DNA of 39,311 nt, taken from Pseudomonadales bacterium (GTDB lineage Bacteria; Pseudomonadota; Gammaproteobacteria; Pseudomonadales; Pseudohongiellaceae). The stretch is taken from positions 1 to 39,311 of the forward strand of contig JANQJM010000039.1 of the NCBI GenBank assembly GCA_028281635.1. Direction: 5' to 3'. This document shows, piece by piece, positions 1 to 8,812 of this stretch; position 1 is the stretch's first letter; each line of letters starts with the position of its first letter. Under the pieces are notes generated by a model. It made no database searches, was not told where the DNA came from, and saw nothing but the letters and a program-made list of their open reading frames with translations. The translations under genes and the position numbers were made by a program.

Positions 1-903
1 CTCATAAATAAATTGTTCTCATCGGACACCAAGCGTAAACTTGCAGAGGCGACCGGTAGGCCAGAAGACGTGGTGGGAATGCATTTCTTTAGCCCCGCCA
101 ATGTAATGAAACTGTTGGAAGTTGTACGCGGTGAAAAGAGTGCCGACGATGTGCTGGCAACTACCATGAAGATAGGTAAGAAAATCGGTAAGGTATGTGC
201 TCTGTCCAGAGTTTGTTATGGCTTTATCGGCAATCGCATGCTGGGTGGTTACGGTCGTGAGGCGCAGATGTTGCTGCTTGATGGTTGCACACCCGAACAA
301 GTGGATTCTGCTCTGGAAGCATTCGGGATGGCTATGGGGCCATTGGCCATGGGAGATTTAGCCGGTCTGGACGTAGGCTACAAAGCCCGGCAGGCACGCA
401 CGGACTTGCCAGATGATCCCAGGTTGTACCGCATGGGTACATTGCTTGTTGAGATGGGCCGGTTTGGCCAGAAGACCGGATCCGGTTTCTATAAGTACGA
501 TCCAGAAACCCGGCGACGCATGTCTGATCCTGAAGTTGAAGCGATGATAAAGGAAGAAGCAGCCAAGCTTGAGGTGGAGCAAAGAGAAATTAGTAACGAA
601 GAGATCCTCGCTCGTTGTTTCTACCCTTTAATCAATGAAGCTGCCAAGATTCTGGAAGAGGGAATCGCGCAACGACCCAGTGATATCGATATTGTCTATG
701 TCTACGGTTACGCATTTCCGGCAGCGAAGGGTGGTCCAATGCACTACGCTGATCAGGTAGGTCTGGACAAAGTCTATGCCACGATTTGCGAGTTCCGAGA
801 TCGTTATGGTGCCGACTACTGGCAGCCCGCCCCCTTGTTGGAACAGTTGGCAAAGGAAGGCAAAACTTTCGCGCAATGGGATCAGCAAAGGAGTGCCAGC
901 TAA
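1..903 (+). CDS. 3-hydroxyacyl-CoA dehydrogenase part of a multifunctional beta-oxidation protein (5' end missing)
   Basis: The frame is open from base 1, so the gene starts before the window and only about the last 300 codons are here. The visible part is the end of the NAD-binding domain, with the HFFSPANVMKLLEVVRG motif that carries the catalytic His of 3-hydroxyacyl-CoA dehydrogenases, followed by two C-terminal 3HCDH domains (one around CYGFIGNRML, one around INEAAKILEEGIAQRPSDID). The GYAFPAAKGGPMHYAD segment is typical of monofunctional-length enoyl-CoA hydratase/dehydrogenase fusions of about 700 residues. Such enzymes hydrate enoyl-CoA and oxidise 3-hydroxyacyl-CoA in the cytoplasm. 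The hydratase domain is expected upstream but is not visible. Two acyl-CoA dehydrogenase genes follow on the same strand, which fits a fatty-acid or dicarboxylic-acid catabolic operon. Confidence 0.93.
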   Translation, partial: LINKLFSSDTKRKLAEATGRPEDVVGMHFFSPANVMKLLEVVRGEKSADDVLATTMKIGKKIGKVCALSRVCYGFIGNRMLGGYGREAQMLLLDGCTPEQVDSALEAFGMAMGPLAMGDLAGLDVGYKARQARTDLPDDPRLYRMGTLLVEMGRFGQKTGSGFYKYDPETRRRMSDPEVEAMIKEEAAKLEVEQREISNEEILARCFYPLINEAAKILEEGIAQRPSDIDIVYVYGYAFPAAKGGPMHYADQVGLDKVYATICEFRDRYGADYWQPAPLLEQLAKEGKTFAQWDQQRSAS

Positions 904-986
904 GCTTGTTTTGACAAACCACTGTCTTGAGAACAACTTGTGTATTCTCATAGGATGAAAGCTTGGTGAGAGAAAAGGAAAGCAGC

Positions 987-2216
987 GTGTCCGCATTAGA
1001 GAGTTTTAGAGAAAGTACCCGCAGCTGGCTGGAAGAAAACTGTCCGCCCTCCATACGTACCCCGATGGTGCAGGATGAGATCGTTTGGGGCGGTTGCAAT
1101 GCAGAGTTTAAAAATCCGGAGAGCAAGCTCTGGTTGGAGCGCATGGCAGAAAAGGGTTGGACCTGTCCGACCTGGCCGCAGGAATATGGTGGTGGGGGAT
1201 TAAGCAAGGACGAATCCATTATCCTCAGCCAGGAGCTAGCTCGAATTAATGCGCGACCAGCGCTTACCAGTTTTGGTATCAGCATGCTGGGCCCGGTGCT
1301 GCTGCAATACGGAAATCATGAGCAGAAAGCCGAGCATATTCCAAAGATCGTGCGCGGTGAGATTCGTTGGTGTCAGGGATATTCAGAGCCTGGTTCTGGA
1401 TCGGACCTGGCGAGCCTGAAAACCAGGGCCGAGCTGGAAGGTGATCACTACATCATTAATGGCTCCAAAGTCTGGACTTCCTATGCCGACAAGGCCGATT
1501 GGATCTTCTGCCTGGTAAGAACTGATTTTGAAGTCCCTAAACACAGTGGCATCAGCTTTATCTTGTTCGATATGGCTTCTGAAGGTGTCAGTACCAAGCC
1601 TATTCAATTGATTAGCGGATCTTCTCCGTTCTGCGAAACCTTTTTTGATGATGTGCGTGTGCCTGCGAGCAACCTGGTCGGGCAGCTCAATGACGGTTGG
1701 ACTATCGCAAAGCGCTTACTGCAGCACGAACGCACGATGATTTCCGGTTTTGGCTTAGCAGGCAGCCAGGGCGATCGGGGTGGCACTACCTCGACGACAG
1801 CTTCATTGGAAAAAGCGGCGATGCACTATCGTGGGGATGAAGAACAGATTTCCGATCCAGTGTTACGGGATCAAATCGCGCAATTCAAAATAGACAGTGA
1901 AGCATTCGCGTTCACTTCACAGCGTTCCATCGAAGAATCCAAACAGGCGCAGGGACCCAACGCGACGTCATCGATGCTCAAGTACTACGGTTGCGAACTC
2001 AATAAACGGCGCTATGAGCTATTATTACAAGCGATAGGCAGTCAAAGTCTTGGTTGGGAAGGCGATGGTTTTTCTGATGATGAGCTGCAAATCGCGAGAG
2101 AGTGGTTGCGATCTAAGGCTAACTCCATCGAGGGTGGCACTGCTGAAGTGCAATTAAATATCGTTGCCAAGCGCGTATTGGGCTTGCCCGATATGTTAAG
2201 TCTAGTGAGTAAGTAA
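987..2216 (+). CDS. acyl-CoA dehydrogenase, PimC-like large member of a pair
   Basis: This is a flavoprotein of the acyl-CoA dehydrogenase family, about 409 residues. It has the helical N-terminal domain, the FAD/substrate beta-domain motif WCQGYSEPGSGSDLASLKT, FFDDVRVPASNLVG, and a C-terminal helical domain ending in IEGGTAEVQLNIVAKRVLG. Where medium-chain enzymes have YEGT with the catalytic Glu, this protein reads EGGT, so the base may lie elsewhere or in the partner subunit (inference). The sequence resembles the large subunits of pimeloyl-CoA-type dehydrogenases, which work with a smaller partner; the next gene is such a partner, 14 bp downstream. Start: GTG at 987 has AAGGAA six bases upstream. 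TTG at 963, with AGGA seven bases upstream, is a possible longer start. Confidence 0.9.
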   Translation: MSALESFRESTRSWLEENCPPSIRTPMVQDEIVWGGCNAEFKNPESKLWLERMAEKGWTCPTWPQEYGGGGLSKDESIILSQELARINARPALTSFGISMLGPVLLQYGNHEQKAEHIPKIVRGEIRWCQGYSEPGSGSDLASLKTRAELEGDHYIINGSKVWTSYADKADWIFCLVRTDFEVPKHSGISFILFDMASEGVSTKPIQLISGSSPFCETFFDDVRVPASNLVGQLNDGWTIAKRLLQHERTMISGFGLAGSQGDRGGTTSTTASLEKAAMHYRGDEEQISDPVLRDQIAQFKIDSEAFAFTSQRSIEESKQAQGPNATSSMLKYYGCELNKRRYELLLQAIGSQSLGWEGDGFSDDELQIAREWLRSKANSIEGGTAEVQLNIVAKRVLGLPDMLSLVSK

Positions 2217-2230
2217 AGCAGGAGTATTCT

Positions 2231-3379
2231 ATGCCACTAGTGCTTAATGAAGACCAGCAGATGTTGCAGGATTCGGCCAAGAATTTTTGCCAGCAACACG
2301 CTCCCATAGCTGTTTTGCGCAGGTTGCGGGATGAAGATAACCCTCGAGGCTTTGATCAAGATATCTGGCAACAGATAGTCGAACTGGGTTGGACCGGCAT
2401 GACCATACCTGAGTCTTTTGGGGGATTTGATTTTGGATTTAGTGGGCTCGGCGTTGTGCTGGAACAGACTGGCCGTACTTTGCTCAGCTCGCCGCTCATC
2501 GCCACCGTGTTGTTGAGCGCCACAGCCATTAACAAACTTGGTACCGATTCGCAGAAAGCCGAATTATTACCGAAAATAGCAGCGGGTGAGCTGCTTCTGG
2601 CCTTTGCCATCGATGAGTTACCCGTTCACAAACCCTCTCACATAGCCGCCACCGCCGTTAAACAAGGGAATGACTTTGTTCTTAATGGCAGTAAGACATT
2701 CGTCCTGGATAGCCCGGTCGCTGAGAAAATCCTGGTCGTTGCGCGTACGTCTGGCGAGACAGGAGACCTTGCCGGGCGAAGCGTTTTTGTAGTTGATGCT
2801 AAGCAAACAGGAGTTGAGGTAACACGGACGAAAATGGTGGATAGTCGAAGTTGTGGAAAACTGACTCTGAATGACGTTATTGTTTCCGCCGATTCTCAAC
2901 TCGGTACAGCAGAGGTGACTGATTCCAGTTTGAACAGGATTTTGGATATCGCCCGTGTAGGTTTGGCTGCCGAAATGCTGGGGAGTGCATTGGAAGCCTT
3001 TGAGCGCACCCTTGAGTACCTGAAGCAACGTGAGCAGTTTGGAGTGTTGATTGGTTCGTTCCAGGCATTGCAGCACCGGGCTGCCATTATGTATAGCGAG
3101 CTGGAACTCTGCCGATCTGCAGTACGGGCTGCATTGTCCGCTCTGGACGAGCAAGACAAAACTGATCTGGAAATTGCCAGGCTGGCCAGCATGGCCAAGG
3201 CCAAGCTTTGTGAAACCGCTGAATTAGTGAGCAATGAGGCAGTGCAAATGCATGGCGGTATTGGCATGACCGATGAATTCGATATCGGTTTCTATTTGAA
3301 GCGGGCACGGGTCGCACAGCAATTCCTGGGGGATGTTAATTTCCATCGGAATCGCTACGCCACACTTTCTGGTTTCTGA
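2231..3379 (+). CDS. acyl-CoA dehydrogenase, small member of the pair
   Basis: This is a second acyl-CoA dehydrogenase, 382 residues, starting at ATG 2231 with an AGGAG site seven bases upstream. The N-terminal domain (EDQQMLQDSAKNF), the middle domain and the C-terminal AVQMHGGIGMTDEFDIGFYLKRA segment are all present, so all three family domains are complete. The usual serine-rich FAD-binding loop of the middle domain is poorly conserved, as in small subunits of two-component dehydrogenases (PimD or the actinobacterial steroid side-chain FadE pairs). Close spacing to the previous gene suggests a heteromeric enzyme acting on a branched, ring-containing or dicarboxylic acyl-CoA; the true substrate cannot be read from the sequence. 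Confidence 0.9.
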   Translation: MPLVLNEDQQMLQDSAKNFCQQHAPIAVLRRLRDEDNPRGFDQDIWQQIVELGWTGMTIPESFGGFDFGFSGLGVVLEQTGRTLLSSPLIATVLLSATAINKLGTDSQKAELLPKIAAGELLLAFAIDELPVHKPSHIAATAVKQGNDFVLNGSKTFVLDSPVAEKILVVARTSGETGDLAGRSVFVVDAKQTGVEVTRTKMVDSRSCGKLTLNDVIVSADSQLGTAEVTDSSLNRILDIARVGLAAEMLGSALEAFERTLEYLKQREQFGVLIGSFQALQHRAAIMYSELELCRSAVRAALSALDEQDKTDLEIARLASMAKAKLCETAELVSNEAVQMHGGIGMTDEFDIGFYLKRARVAQQFLGDVNFHRNRYATLSGF

Positions 3380-3448
3380 TAGCTATCCAGAAGTAAGAGC
3401 CATCGCGACTTAGAGCGCTTTTCTGTAGACTGCCATGAGGAGAGCTTT

Positions 3449-4138
3449 ATGACGGTCAAACTCAGGAAATTTTACGAGATCGGGAATCAGGTAAATGATG
3501 AACCAATCGTTTGTGTATTCGAAGATTTTCTTTCCGAAGATGAGATTCAGGCGATCCTTACTCTTGCCGAGTCAAAGTTAAGGCAGGCCCTGGTTTCAGC
3601 TGATAAATCCGGTGTCGAGAGCGCAGGGCGAAGTGGCAGCAATTGTTGGATTCCCCATACCAGCAATGAGGTCATTGAGGATCTTTGTTTGCGCATAGCC
3701 GAAGTGGTGGGTATAGGTCTGGAGTACGCAGAATCACTGCAGGTGGTGTACTACGAAACGGATCAACAATATGCGCCACATTTCGATGCCTGGGATCCGG
3801 GCACAGAGCGTGGCAAGCGTTGCCTGGCCAAGGGTGGACAGCGGATGGTCACCTGTTTGTTGTATCTCAACAATCCAGACGAAGGGGGAGGTACTTGCTT
3901 TCCGGAGCTGGACATGGAGGTTCGTGCCAAGAAATCCCGCATGGTGCTGTTTCACAATTGCCGCGCAGGTACAACAACGCGTCATCCCGATTCCCTGCAT
4001 GGCGGTATGCCCGTATTGGCTGGCGAGAAGTGGGCCTGCAACTTGTGGTTCAGAGAAGAAGAGTTGCGCGCACCTGCACGAGAGAATACTGTAAAATCCG
4101 GACGCGCTGCCCAATCAAAATTCAGCCGCGTGATCTAG
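3449..4138 (+). CDS. 2OG-Fe(II) oxygenase, prolyl 4-hydroxylase type
   Basis: The 229-residue protein has the complete facial triad of the prolyl 4-hydroxylase alpha-subunit fold: H111-x-D113 in APHFDAW, H184 in SLHGGMPV, and K194 in GEKWACNLWF as the 2-oxoglutarate anchor. Family members couple oxidative decarboxylation of 2-oxoglutarate to hydroxylation of a peptide or small molecule in the cytoplasm. The bacterial relatives are soluble and their targets are mostly unknown. ATG at 3449 follows GAGGAGA. The gene stands 69 bp after the acyl-CoA dehydrogenases and 29 bp before the zinc peptidase gene, so co-transcription is possible, but a functional link is not evident. Confidence 0.9.
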   Translation: MTVKLRKFYEIGNQVNDEPIVCVFEDFLSEDEIQAILTLAESKLRQALVSADKSGVESAGRSGSNCWIPHTSNEVIEDLCLRIAEVVGIGLEYAESLQVVYYETDQQYAPHFDAWDPGTERGKRCLAKGGQRMVTCLLYLNNPDEGGGTCFPELDMEVRAKKSRMVLFHNCRAGTTTRHPDSLHGGMPVLAGEKWACNLWFREEELRAPARENTVKSGRAAQSKFSRVI

Positions 4139-4167
4139 AGTCCGACTTGTTTTAGCGTCCTACCGAT

Positions 4168-4854
4168 ATGCTATTCGCTATTCTTGGTTTGATGTTAGTA
4201 GTGGCGATTGTCCTGCCCTCGTTTTGGGTGAAACGGGTCATGCAGTTTTATAGCCAGGACCTGCCCGGGATACCTGGAACTGGAGGCGAACTCGCTGAGC
4301 ATCTCATCGAAAGATTCAAGCTTGAAGGCATCAAGGTAGAACAGACCCAAGCGTTCCGGGATCATTTCGACCCCAGAGACAAAACTGTTCGTTTAGGCCC
4401 AAATAACTTCGCTGGCAAATCGCTGACCGCAGTTGCGGTAGCAGCTCACGAAGTGGGTCATGCGATTCAGTTTCATCGCAAGGAAAAAATATTTGAGCTA
4501 CGTAGCAGGTACCTGCCTACCGCTCAGGCTTTATCTCAGGCAGGTATTGCCATCATGTGGGCATTCCCGGTAATCGGTCTAGTCTTGCGCTCACCATTCG
4601 CGGTGGGAATGGTGATTGCAACCAGTCTGCTTCTGCAGATAGCCGGTGCCTTTGCTTACCTGATCATTTTGCCCGAAGAATGGGATGCAAGTTTTAACAA
4701 GGCCTTACCCATACTTATGGAAGGAGAGTATGTGGAAGATAAGAACTTGCCGGCCATTCGGCGTATCTTGCGGGCAGCCGCACTCACTTATTTCGCTGCA
4801 GCGCTCGCTAACGTTTTGAACATCGGGCGTTGGTTCATGCTGTTGCGGCGCTAG
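4168..4854 (+). CDS. membrane zinc metallopeptidase of the YugP family
   Basis: The 228-residue protein starts with a hydrophobic helix, contains the zinc-binding motif H94-E-V-G-H98 (AAHEVGHAIQ), and has two to three further membrane helices (around residues 118-170 and near the C-terminus). The DPRDKTVRLGP segment before HEVGH is characteristic of the neutral zinc metallopeptidase family 2 represented by YugP. These are integral membrane proteins with largely unknown substrates. Length and motif order match the family. The start has no strong ribosome binding site. The LOG gene begins 13 bp downstream, so the two genes are probably in one transcript. Confidence 0.9.
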   Translation: MLFAILGLMLVVAIVLPSFWVKRVMQFYSQDLPGIPGTGGELAEHLIERFKLEGIKVEQTQAFRDHFDPRDKTVRLGPNNFAGKSLTAVAVAAHEVGHAIQFHRKEKIFELRSRYLPTAQALSQAGIAIMWAFPVIGLVLRSPFAVGMVIATSLLLQIAGAFAYLIILPEEWDASFNKALPILMEGEYVEDKNLPAIRRILRAAALTYFAAALANVLNIGRWFMLLRR

Positions 4855-4867
4855 AGGTATCAGCCCA

Positions 4868-5455
4868 TTGAAGTCAGTATGTGTTTATTGTGGTTCAGCT
4901 TCCGGAGCTTCCGACGAGTTCGCTGCCGCAGCTCGTGCTTTGGGAATCGAACTGGCAAAGCGCAAGCTGCGACTGATTTACGGCGGCGCCAGCATTGGGC
5001 TCATGGGCACGGTAGCGGACTCTGTGATGGCTGCGGGCGGAGAAGTCACCGGCGTGTTACCACGCAATTTGTTTCGTACTGAGGTTCCCCATGACGGGCT
5101 GACGGAAATGATCCATGTCGATTCCATGCATGAAAGAAAGGCGAAAATGGCTGAACTTGCCGATGGCTTTATTGCGTTGCCCGGGGGGCTAGGTACCATC
5201 GAAGAGTTGTTCGAAATTCTGACCTGGTCGCAGCTTAAGATTCACCAGAAACCCTGTGCTGTTCTTAACGTGAGTGGGTATTATGATCAGCTAATCGGAT
5301 TCCTTGATCATTGTGTCGAACAAAAATTTATTCGCCCGGTGCATCGCGAAATGATAATTCTGAATGAAGATCCGGTGAAATTGTTGGATCAATGTGAAGC
5401 CTACGATCCACCCGACGTGCAAAAGTGGATTGATCTGGATGTGCCTGCAATTTGA
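4868..5455 (+). CDS. LOG family nucleoside 5'-monophosphate phosphoribohydrolase
   Basis: The 195-residue protein carries the LOG-family signature PGGLGTIEE (residues 105-113) and the usual N-terminus KSVCVYCGSASG with a Rossmann-like fold. Enzymes of this group hydrolyse the N-glycosidic bond of nucleoside monophosphates: cytokinin ribotides in plants, AMP and other nucleotides in bacteria such as E. coli PpnN relatives. The start is TTG at 4868, supported by the conserved first residues of the family; no better ATG exists. It follows the zinc peptidase by 13 bp. Confidence 0.92.
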   Translation: MKSVCVYCGSASGASDEFAAAARALGIELAKRKLRLIYGGASIGLMGTVADSVMAAGGEVTGVLPRNLFRTEVPHDGLTEMIHVDSMHERKAKMAELADGFIALPGGLGTIEELFEILTWSQLKIHQKPCAVLNVSGYYDQLIGFLDHCVEQKFIRPVHREMIILNEDPVKLLDQCEAYDPPDVQKWIDLDVPAI

Positions 5456-5473
5456 ATTTAATTGGAGTTGAAA

Positions 5474-5845
5474 GTGGACGAATCACTAAATGTGTTTGAT
5501 GAGCCATTGGAACCTTGTGGTAGTGATCCGGTTACAGGATTTTTTCGAGATAATTGTTGCAATACCAGCGATGAGGATTATGGCTCTCACACGGTTTGCG
5601 TCGAGCTTACCCAACAGTTTCTGGAGTTTTCACGGTTCAGGGGAAATGATCTCAGCACGCCAGTGCCGGAGTACGGATTTCCCGGCTTGTCTCCCGGTGA
5701 TACCTGGTGTTTGTGTGCATCGCGTTGGTTAGAAGCATTCGAGCATGATCTGGCGCCAAGAGTTTTTTTAACTCGCACCCACAAGCGTGCCCTGGAGATT
5801 GTGCCTTTAGAGAAACTCAAACAATATGCGGTGGACATTAACTAA
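5474..5845 (+). CDS. DUF2237 family protein
   Basis: The product is a small soluble protein of about 123 residues that matches the DUF2237 family along its whole length: NVFDEPLEPC, TGFFRDNCCNTSDEDYGSHTVC, FLEFSRFRGNDLSTPVPEYGFPGL, GDTWCLCASRW. The many conserved Cys and Trp residues are family features; the biochemical role is unknown. GTG at 5474 has GGAG six bases upstream and is preferred over TTG at 5462. The gene lies 18 bp after the LOG gene and 23 bp before the next gene, so it belongs to the same run. Confidence 0.87.
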   Translation: MDESLNVFDEPLEPCGSDPVTGFFRDNCCNTSDEDYGSHTVCVELTQQFLEFSRFRGNDLSTPVPEYGFPGLSPGDTWCLCASRWLEAFEHDLAPRVFLTRTHKRALEIVPLEKLKQYAVDIN

Positions 5846-5868
5846 TCGGACAGGACATCAGGTGATCT

Positions 5869-6279
5869 ATGCAACGTAAAACAGTAGTCAAAATAGTCAT
5901 TGGCATAGCTATCTTTTACGTCGGGCTGGTGGTGTTGTTTGAATCCAGCCTGGGTTATTTTCAACCAGAAGCTGGTAACACTGTCGTGATCACCACCTTC
6001 GATAGTGATGGTACGGCCCATCGGCGGGTAGTCTCCTTATTGACCAGCGACGAGCAGTTATATGTGGCTGTGAATCATTGGCCTCGCGCCTGGTATCGGC
6101 GGTTGCGGGAAAACCCCAGCATGCGAATGGAGCGTGATGACGTAGACTCCGACTACACTGCGGTCATAGTGGAGGGGCCGGAATATGACCGCGTGCAAGC
6201 GGACAATCCTACCGGCATCGTATTTCGAATTCTTACAGGATTTCCACCACGTTATTTTGTGAGGCTAGACCCCCGCTAA
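5869..6279 (+). CDS. membrane-anchored deazaflavin-reductase-like (Ddn/DUF385-type) protein
   Basis: The 136-residue protein has one N-terminal membrane helix (residues 7-25) and then a small split-barrel-like domain. The segment VAVNHWPRAWYRRLRENPSMRMER resembles the motif around the substrate/cofactor site in F420-dependent nitroreductase/quinone-reductase (Ddn-like) proteins, where nearby residues read approximately AWYHNLLANP. The similarity is seen by eye only, and marine gammaproteobacteria are not generally F420 producers, so the cofactor may be a flavin or heme or may be absent. It follows DUF2237 by 23 bp. Confidence 0.6.
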   Translation: MQRKTVVKIVIGIAIFYVGLVVLFESSLGYFQPEAGNTVVITTFDSDGTAHRRVVSLLTSDEQLYVAVNHWPRAWYRRLRENPSMRMERDDVDSDYTAVIVEGPEYDRVQADNPTGIVFRILTGFPPRYFVRLDPR

Positions 6280-6441
6280 ATCAAATATCTCAACCAGAAA
6301 ATAAGAATAACAACGATGGACGGCACAACAAGCAAACCTGAGATCATACGCGAACTGGGGCCAGAGCTTGCCCAATGGTTAGAATTCGGAGGTCGTATCG
6401 ATTAGACTGGCGAAAAACTTTGTTCCAGAGGTTTAGCTAGA

Positions 6442-7164
6442 ATGAGATCAGCCATGCCAACGATATTCACAAAGAACCTGTTAGTTACATTGAGCACACT
6501 GCTGTGTTTACTTATTGTGTTGCCGGCTTCTGCACAGCGGGGAAACAACCCGGAGGCCTGGGAAGAGGCGATGCAAGCTTTCGATGAACAAGATCGACTA
6601 CATCCGCCTCCGGAAGGCGCGATAGTTTTGACCGGCAGCTCCAGCATCGCTCGCTGGAATGACGATGCCGCCGCTGCCCTGGCGCCGCTTACTGTTATTC
6701 CCAGAGGGTTCGGTGGCAGCGTCATGGGTGATGTGCTGTATCATCTTGATCGAGTGGCACTCAGGTATAAACCCCGAGCGATTTTGATCTACGAGGGAGA
6801 TAACGACACCTCGTGGGGAATTCCAGAAGAGACTATAGTAGGGCAATTTGAAGAAATCGTTGCCAAGATACATGAGCGGCTTCCCGAAACGCGGGTTTAC
6901 GTTCTGTCGGTAAAACCCAGTGTTTCCAGAGTTGATGTTTGGCCGGCGGCTCAGAGAGTAAGTGCTCGATTAAGCGAGATAGCCAAGCAAGATCCCCTCG
7001 TATACTACGTCGATGTGGCTACTCCATTCTTGCAGGCAAATGGCAATGTGATGACTGATATTTTTGTCGAAGACAACCTCCATCTAAACGATATGGGCAA
7101 TCTAATTTGGGGTTCGACGATCCGTGCCGCCCTGATGCCCCAGGAAGCGCGTCATGAAAAATAA
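6442..7164 (+). CDS. exported SGNH/GDSL-type hydrolase
   Basis: The 240-residue protein begins with a signal peptide (hydrophobic residues 13-29, cleavage expected after PASA-Q). SGNH blocks are in order: block I GSSS at residues 65-68 with the nucleophilic Ser, block II Gly in GFGGS near 91, block III EGDND at 118-122 with the oxyanion Asn, and block V DNLH at 211-214 giving the Asp-His pair. This is the lipase/acylhydrolase fold that deacylates esters of lipids or sugars; here it would act in the periplasm. ATG 6442 has AGAGG ten bases upstream; a second in-frame ATG lies at 6454. The 162 bp before it hold no convincing gene. Confidence 0.9.
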   Translation: MRSAMPTIFTKNLLVTLSTLLCLLIVLPASAQRGNNPEAWEEAMQAFDEQDRLHPPPEGAIVLTGSSSIARWNDDAAAALAPLTVIPRGFGGSVMGDVLYHLDRVALRYKPRAILIYEGDNDTSWGIPEETIVGQFEEIVAKIHERLPETRVYVLSVKPSVSRVDVWPAAQRVSARLSEIAKQDPLVYYVDVATPFLQANGNVMTDIFVEDNLHLNDMGNLIWGSTIRAALMPQEARHEK

Positions 7165-7188
7165 AAACCCTGCTAAAGTCAGCCGCTA

Positions 7189-7749
7189 TTGATTGGTCCT
7201 GTAAACCTACTCGACTTACTGCAAGCCATCATCATGCTGGGCCTACCTATGGTAGTGCTGAGCTGGTTCTTGTTTTCCTGGATGTTTGAGCGTGGTGAGC
7301 TCAATAGGGAAGATGGCCACCAGGCGATAAACGTCCGCGTCAAAGAACTCAAGAAATCTTCCAGTATTAAATCCAAAGAAAAGAATCTGATCTACGACAA
7401 GTGGATGTGGTTTGGTAGTGGCTTTTATGGGCTGGCCGGACTGTGGACTCTGGTTGTGATTGAGGTGCAGGAATTTATTGGGTTTCTCTTCAATCTATCT
7501 CAATTGAGCGATCTCGTTGCAAATGGGCTTATTGATACCCTGATTGAATTTCTTATCAATCAGCTTGGCAATGTGCTATCGGCCTTTCTGTGGTTTAGCT
7601 ACTGGCCTGCAGACTCAATTCTGGTATGGGTAATCGTTGCCTATCTGGGCTATTGGATTGGTGTGGAGATTGGCAGACGACACAAAGCTGACTCGTTGCA
7701 GGATGTGTTGCAATTAGCATCCACTCTGTTGTCGTCTCTAAAAAAATGA
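7189..7749 (+). CDS. hypothetical inner-membrane protein
   Basis: The family is not recognised. The 186-residue product has about three to four hydrophobic segments: residues 9-31, 76-92, 108-135 and 143-163. A basic, Ser/Lys-rich loop (around residues 46-66) and a charged C-terminus suggest an integral membrane protein. The start is TTG at 7189, because an in-frame stop at 7174 precludes anything longer; an internal ATG at 7222-7234 would lose the first helix. It follows the SGNH hydrolase gene by 24 bp and converges with the VOC gene, whose stop is 19 bp away. Confidence 0.7.
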   Translation: MIGPVNLLDLLQAIIMLGLPMVVLSWFLFSWMFERGELNREDGHQAINVRVKELKKSSSIKSKEKNLIYDKWMWFGSGFYGLAGLWTLVVIEVQEFIGFLFNLSQLSDLVANGLIDTLIEFLINQLGNVLSAFLWFSYWPADSILVWVIVAYLGYWIGVEIGRRHKADSLQDVLQLASTLLSSLKK

Positions 7750-7768
7750 AGTGGGGTTCGACTACCGA

Positions 7769-8575
7769 CTATTCGTAAAGCTTGGTTAGCCCTTCGGTCA
7801 GTTCAACCCGAACCCCACTGGGGTCGGTGAGAAAGGCATTCGCCAGTCCGATGGAATCGATACGGGAGTAGGGCTGATCGAATTCGATGCCGCGACGTTC
7901 AAGCTCCTGGCAAAACGCTTCCAGATTACTGATTTCGAACCCCACGTGATCAATAGCAGCTCCCTGGGTGGGCGCGCGAGGCGTGTTAGACCCACCAAAA
8001 CTGAGATTCATTCCTGGCACATTGGTAGTAGTCGCGATGCTGCCACGAGCCCGAATCTCGATGCCAAATAACTCGGTGTACCAATTCAGTAATTCCTCGT
8101 GGCCTTCGGTGCGATAATGAATGTGGTATCCAGTCATCTCCTCATGCAGGCCCTGGTCCTCCTGAAGTTCCACATAAGTGCCGCCAGGAAAAGTTAAATA
8201 AGCATTGGTTTGTCCTTCTGCGCCCCGAAAATCAGGTTCTAAAGTGTATCCAGCAGCTTCCCATTTCTCGCGAAATGCCTGGATGTTTCTCACTTTGAAA
8301 CCAAAATGGTCCATGACAGTTTGCCGAGATACCATCGTTGGCGCTTCGTCATACATAATAAGGAGCATGTTGGGAAATTTAATGGCCGTGAGTGAGCCGA
8401 TTGCGAGTCGTTCACCACCGAAGAATTCAGTCCAGAGCCTGGCATGCTCTTCGACATCGGGTACATTCAGGTGCACGTGGCCAAAGGTGAGGCCGGCCTG
8501 GTTGGGTGTGGCCAGTTGTGCGGTTGCGCCGTGGCTTAGACAGAAAGAGGTCAGTAGAAGGATTAGCAGTCTCAT
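7769..8575 (-). CDS. exported protein with two VOC (glyoxalase/dioxygenase-like) domains
   Basis: The 268-residue protein starts with a cleavable signal peptide (residues 1-19, TAQ site). Two consecutive VOC domains follow, at about residues 28-140 (LTFGHVHLNVPDVEEHARLW ... GTYVELQED) and 146-263 (GYHIHYRTEGHEELLNWYTELFG ... GVRVELTEG). Each contains candidate metal-binding His and Glu residues at the usual strand positions (HVHLN, YVELQ; HIHYR, RVELT). VOC enzymes include glyoxalases, extradiol dioxygenases and epimerases; nothing here tells which reaction is catalysed. An exported double-VOC protein is less usual than the cytoplasmic forms. Both neighbours are transcribed from the + strand. 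Confidence 0.85.
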   Translation of the reverse strand: MRLLILLLTSFCLSHGATAQLATPNQAGLTFGHVHLNVPDVEEHARLWTEFFGGERLAIGSLTAIKFPNMLLIMYDEAPTMVSRQTVMDHFGFKVRNIQAFREKWEAAGYTLEPDFRGAEGQTNAYLTFPGGTYVELQEDQGLHEEMTGYHIHYRTEGHEELLNWYTELFGIEIRARGSIATTTNVPGMNLSFGGSNTPRAPTQGAAIDHVGFEISNLEAFCQELERRGIEFDQPYSRIDSIGLANAFLTDPSGVRVELTEGLTKLYE

Positions 8576-8812
8576 CTCAGGGCCCTATTATTTTTTGCTT
8601 TAACCTGACTATCTCTGATTAGTTGCCAAAAAACAACGTCAGTTTGGACAATTTCTGGACCTGAAGACACAGCGTCCGGCACACAGCTTTCTTATACTCG
8701 AAGCGGATCAGGGCTTAGGGTACTGCCTCACAAATAACGCAAGCGAAATGGCTCCGCTATTCAGTTTTGCTAAAACAAAGTCTCGCCTATCTGGGATGAT
8801 CTGGAGTGTGTA

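Noticed and set aside
632..1285. Long minus-strand ORF opposite the beta-oxidation genes
   Set aside because: It is antisense to two well-supported genes and has no protein-family character.
6316..6405. A 29-codon ORF starting at ATG 6316
   Set aside because: It has no ribosome binding site and no recognisable product; chance or a relic is as likely.
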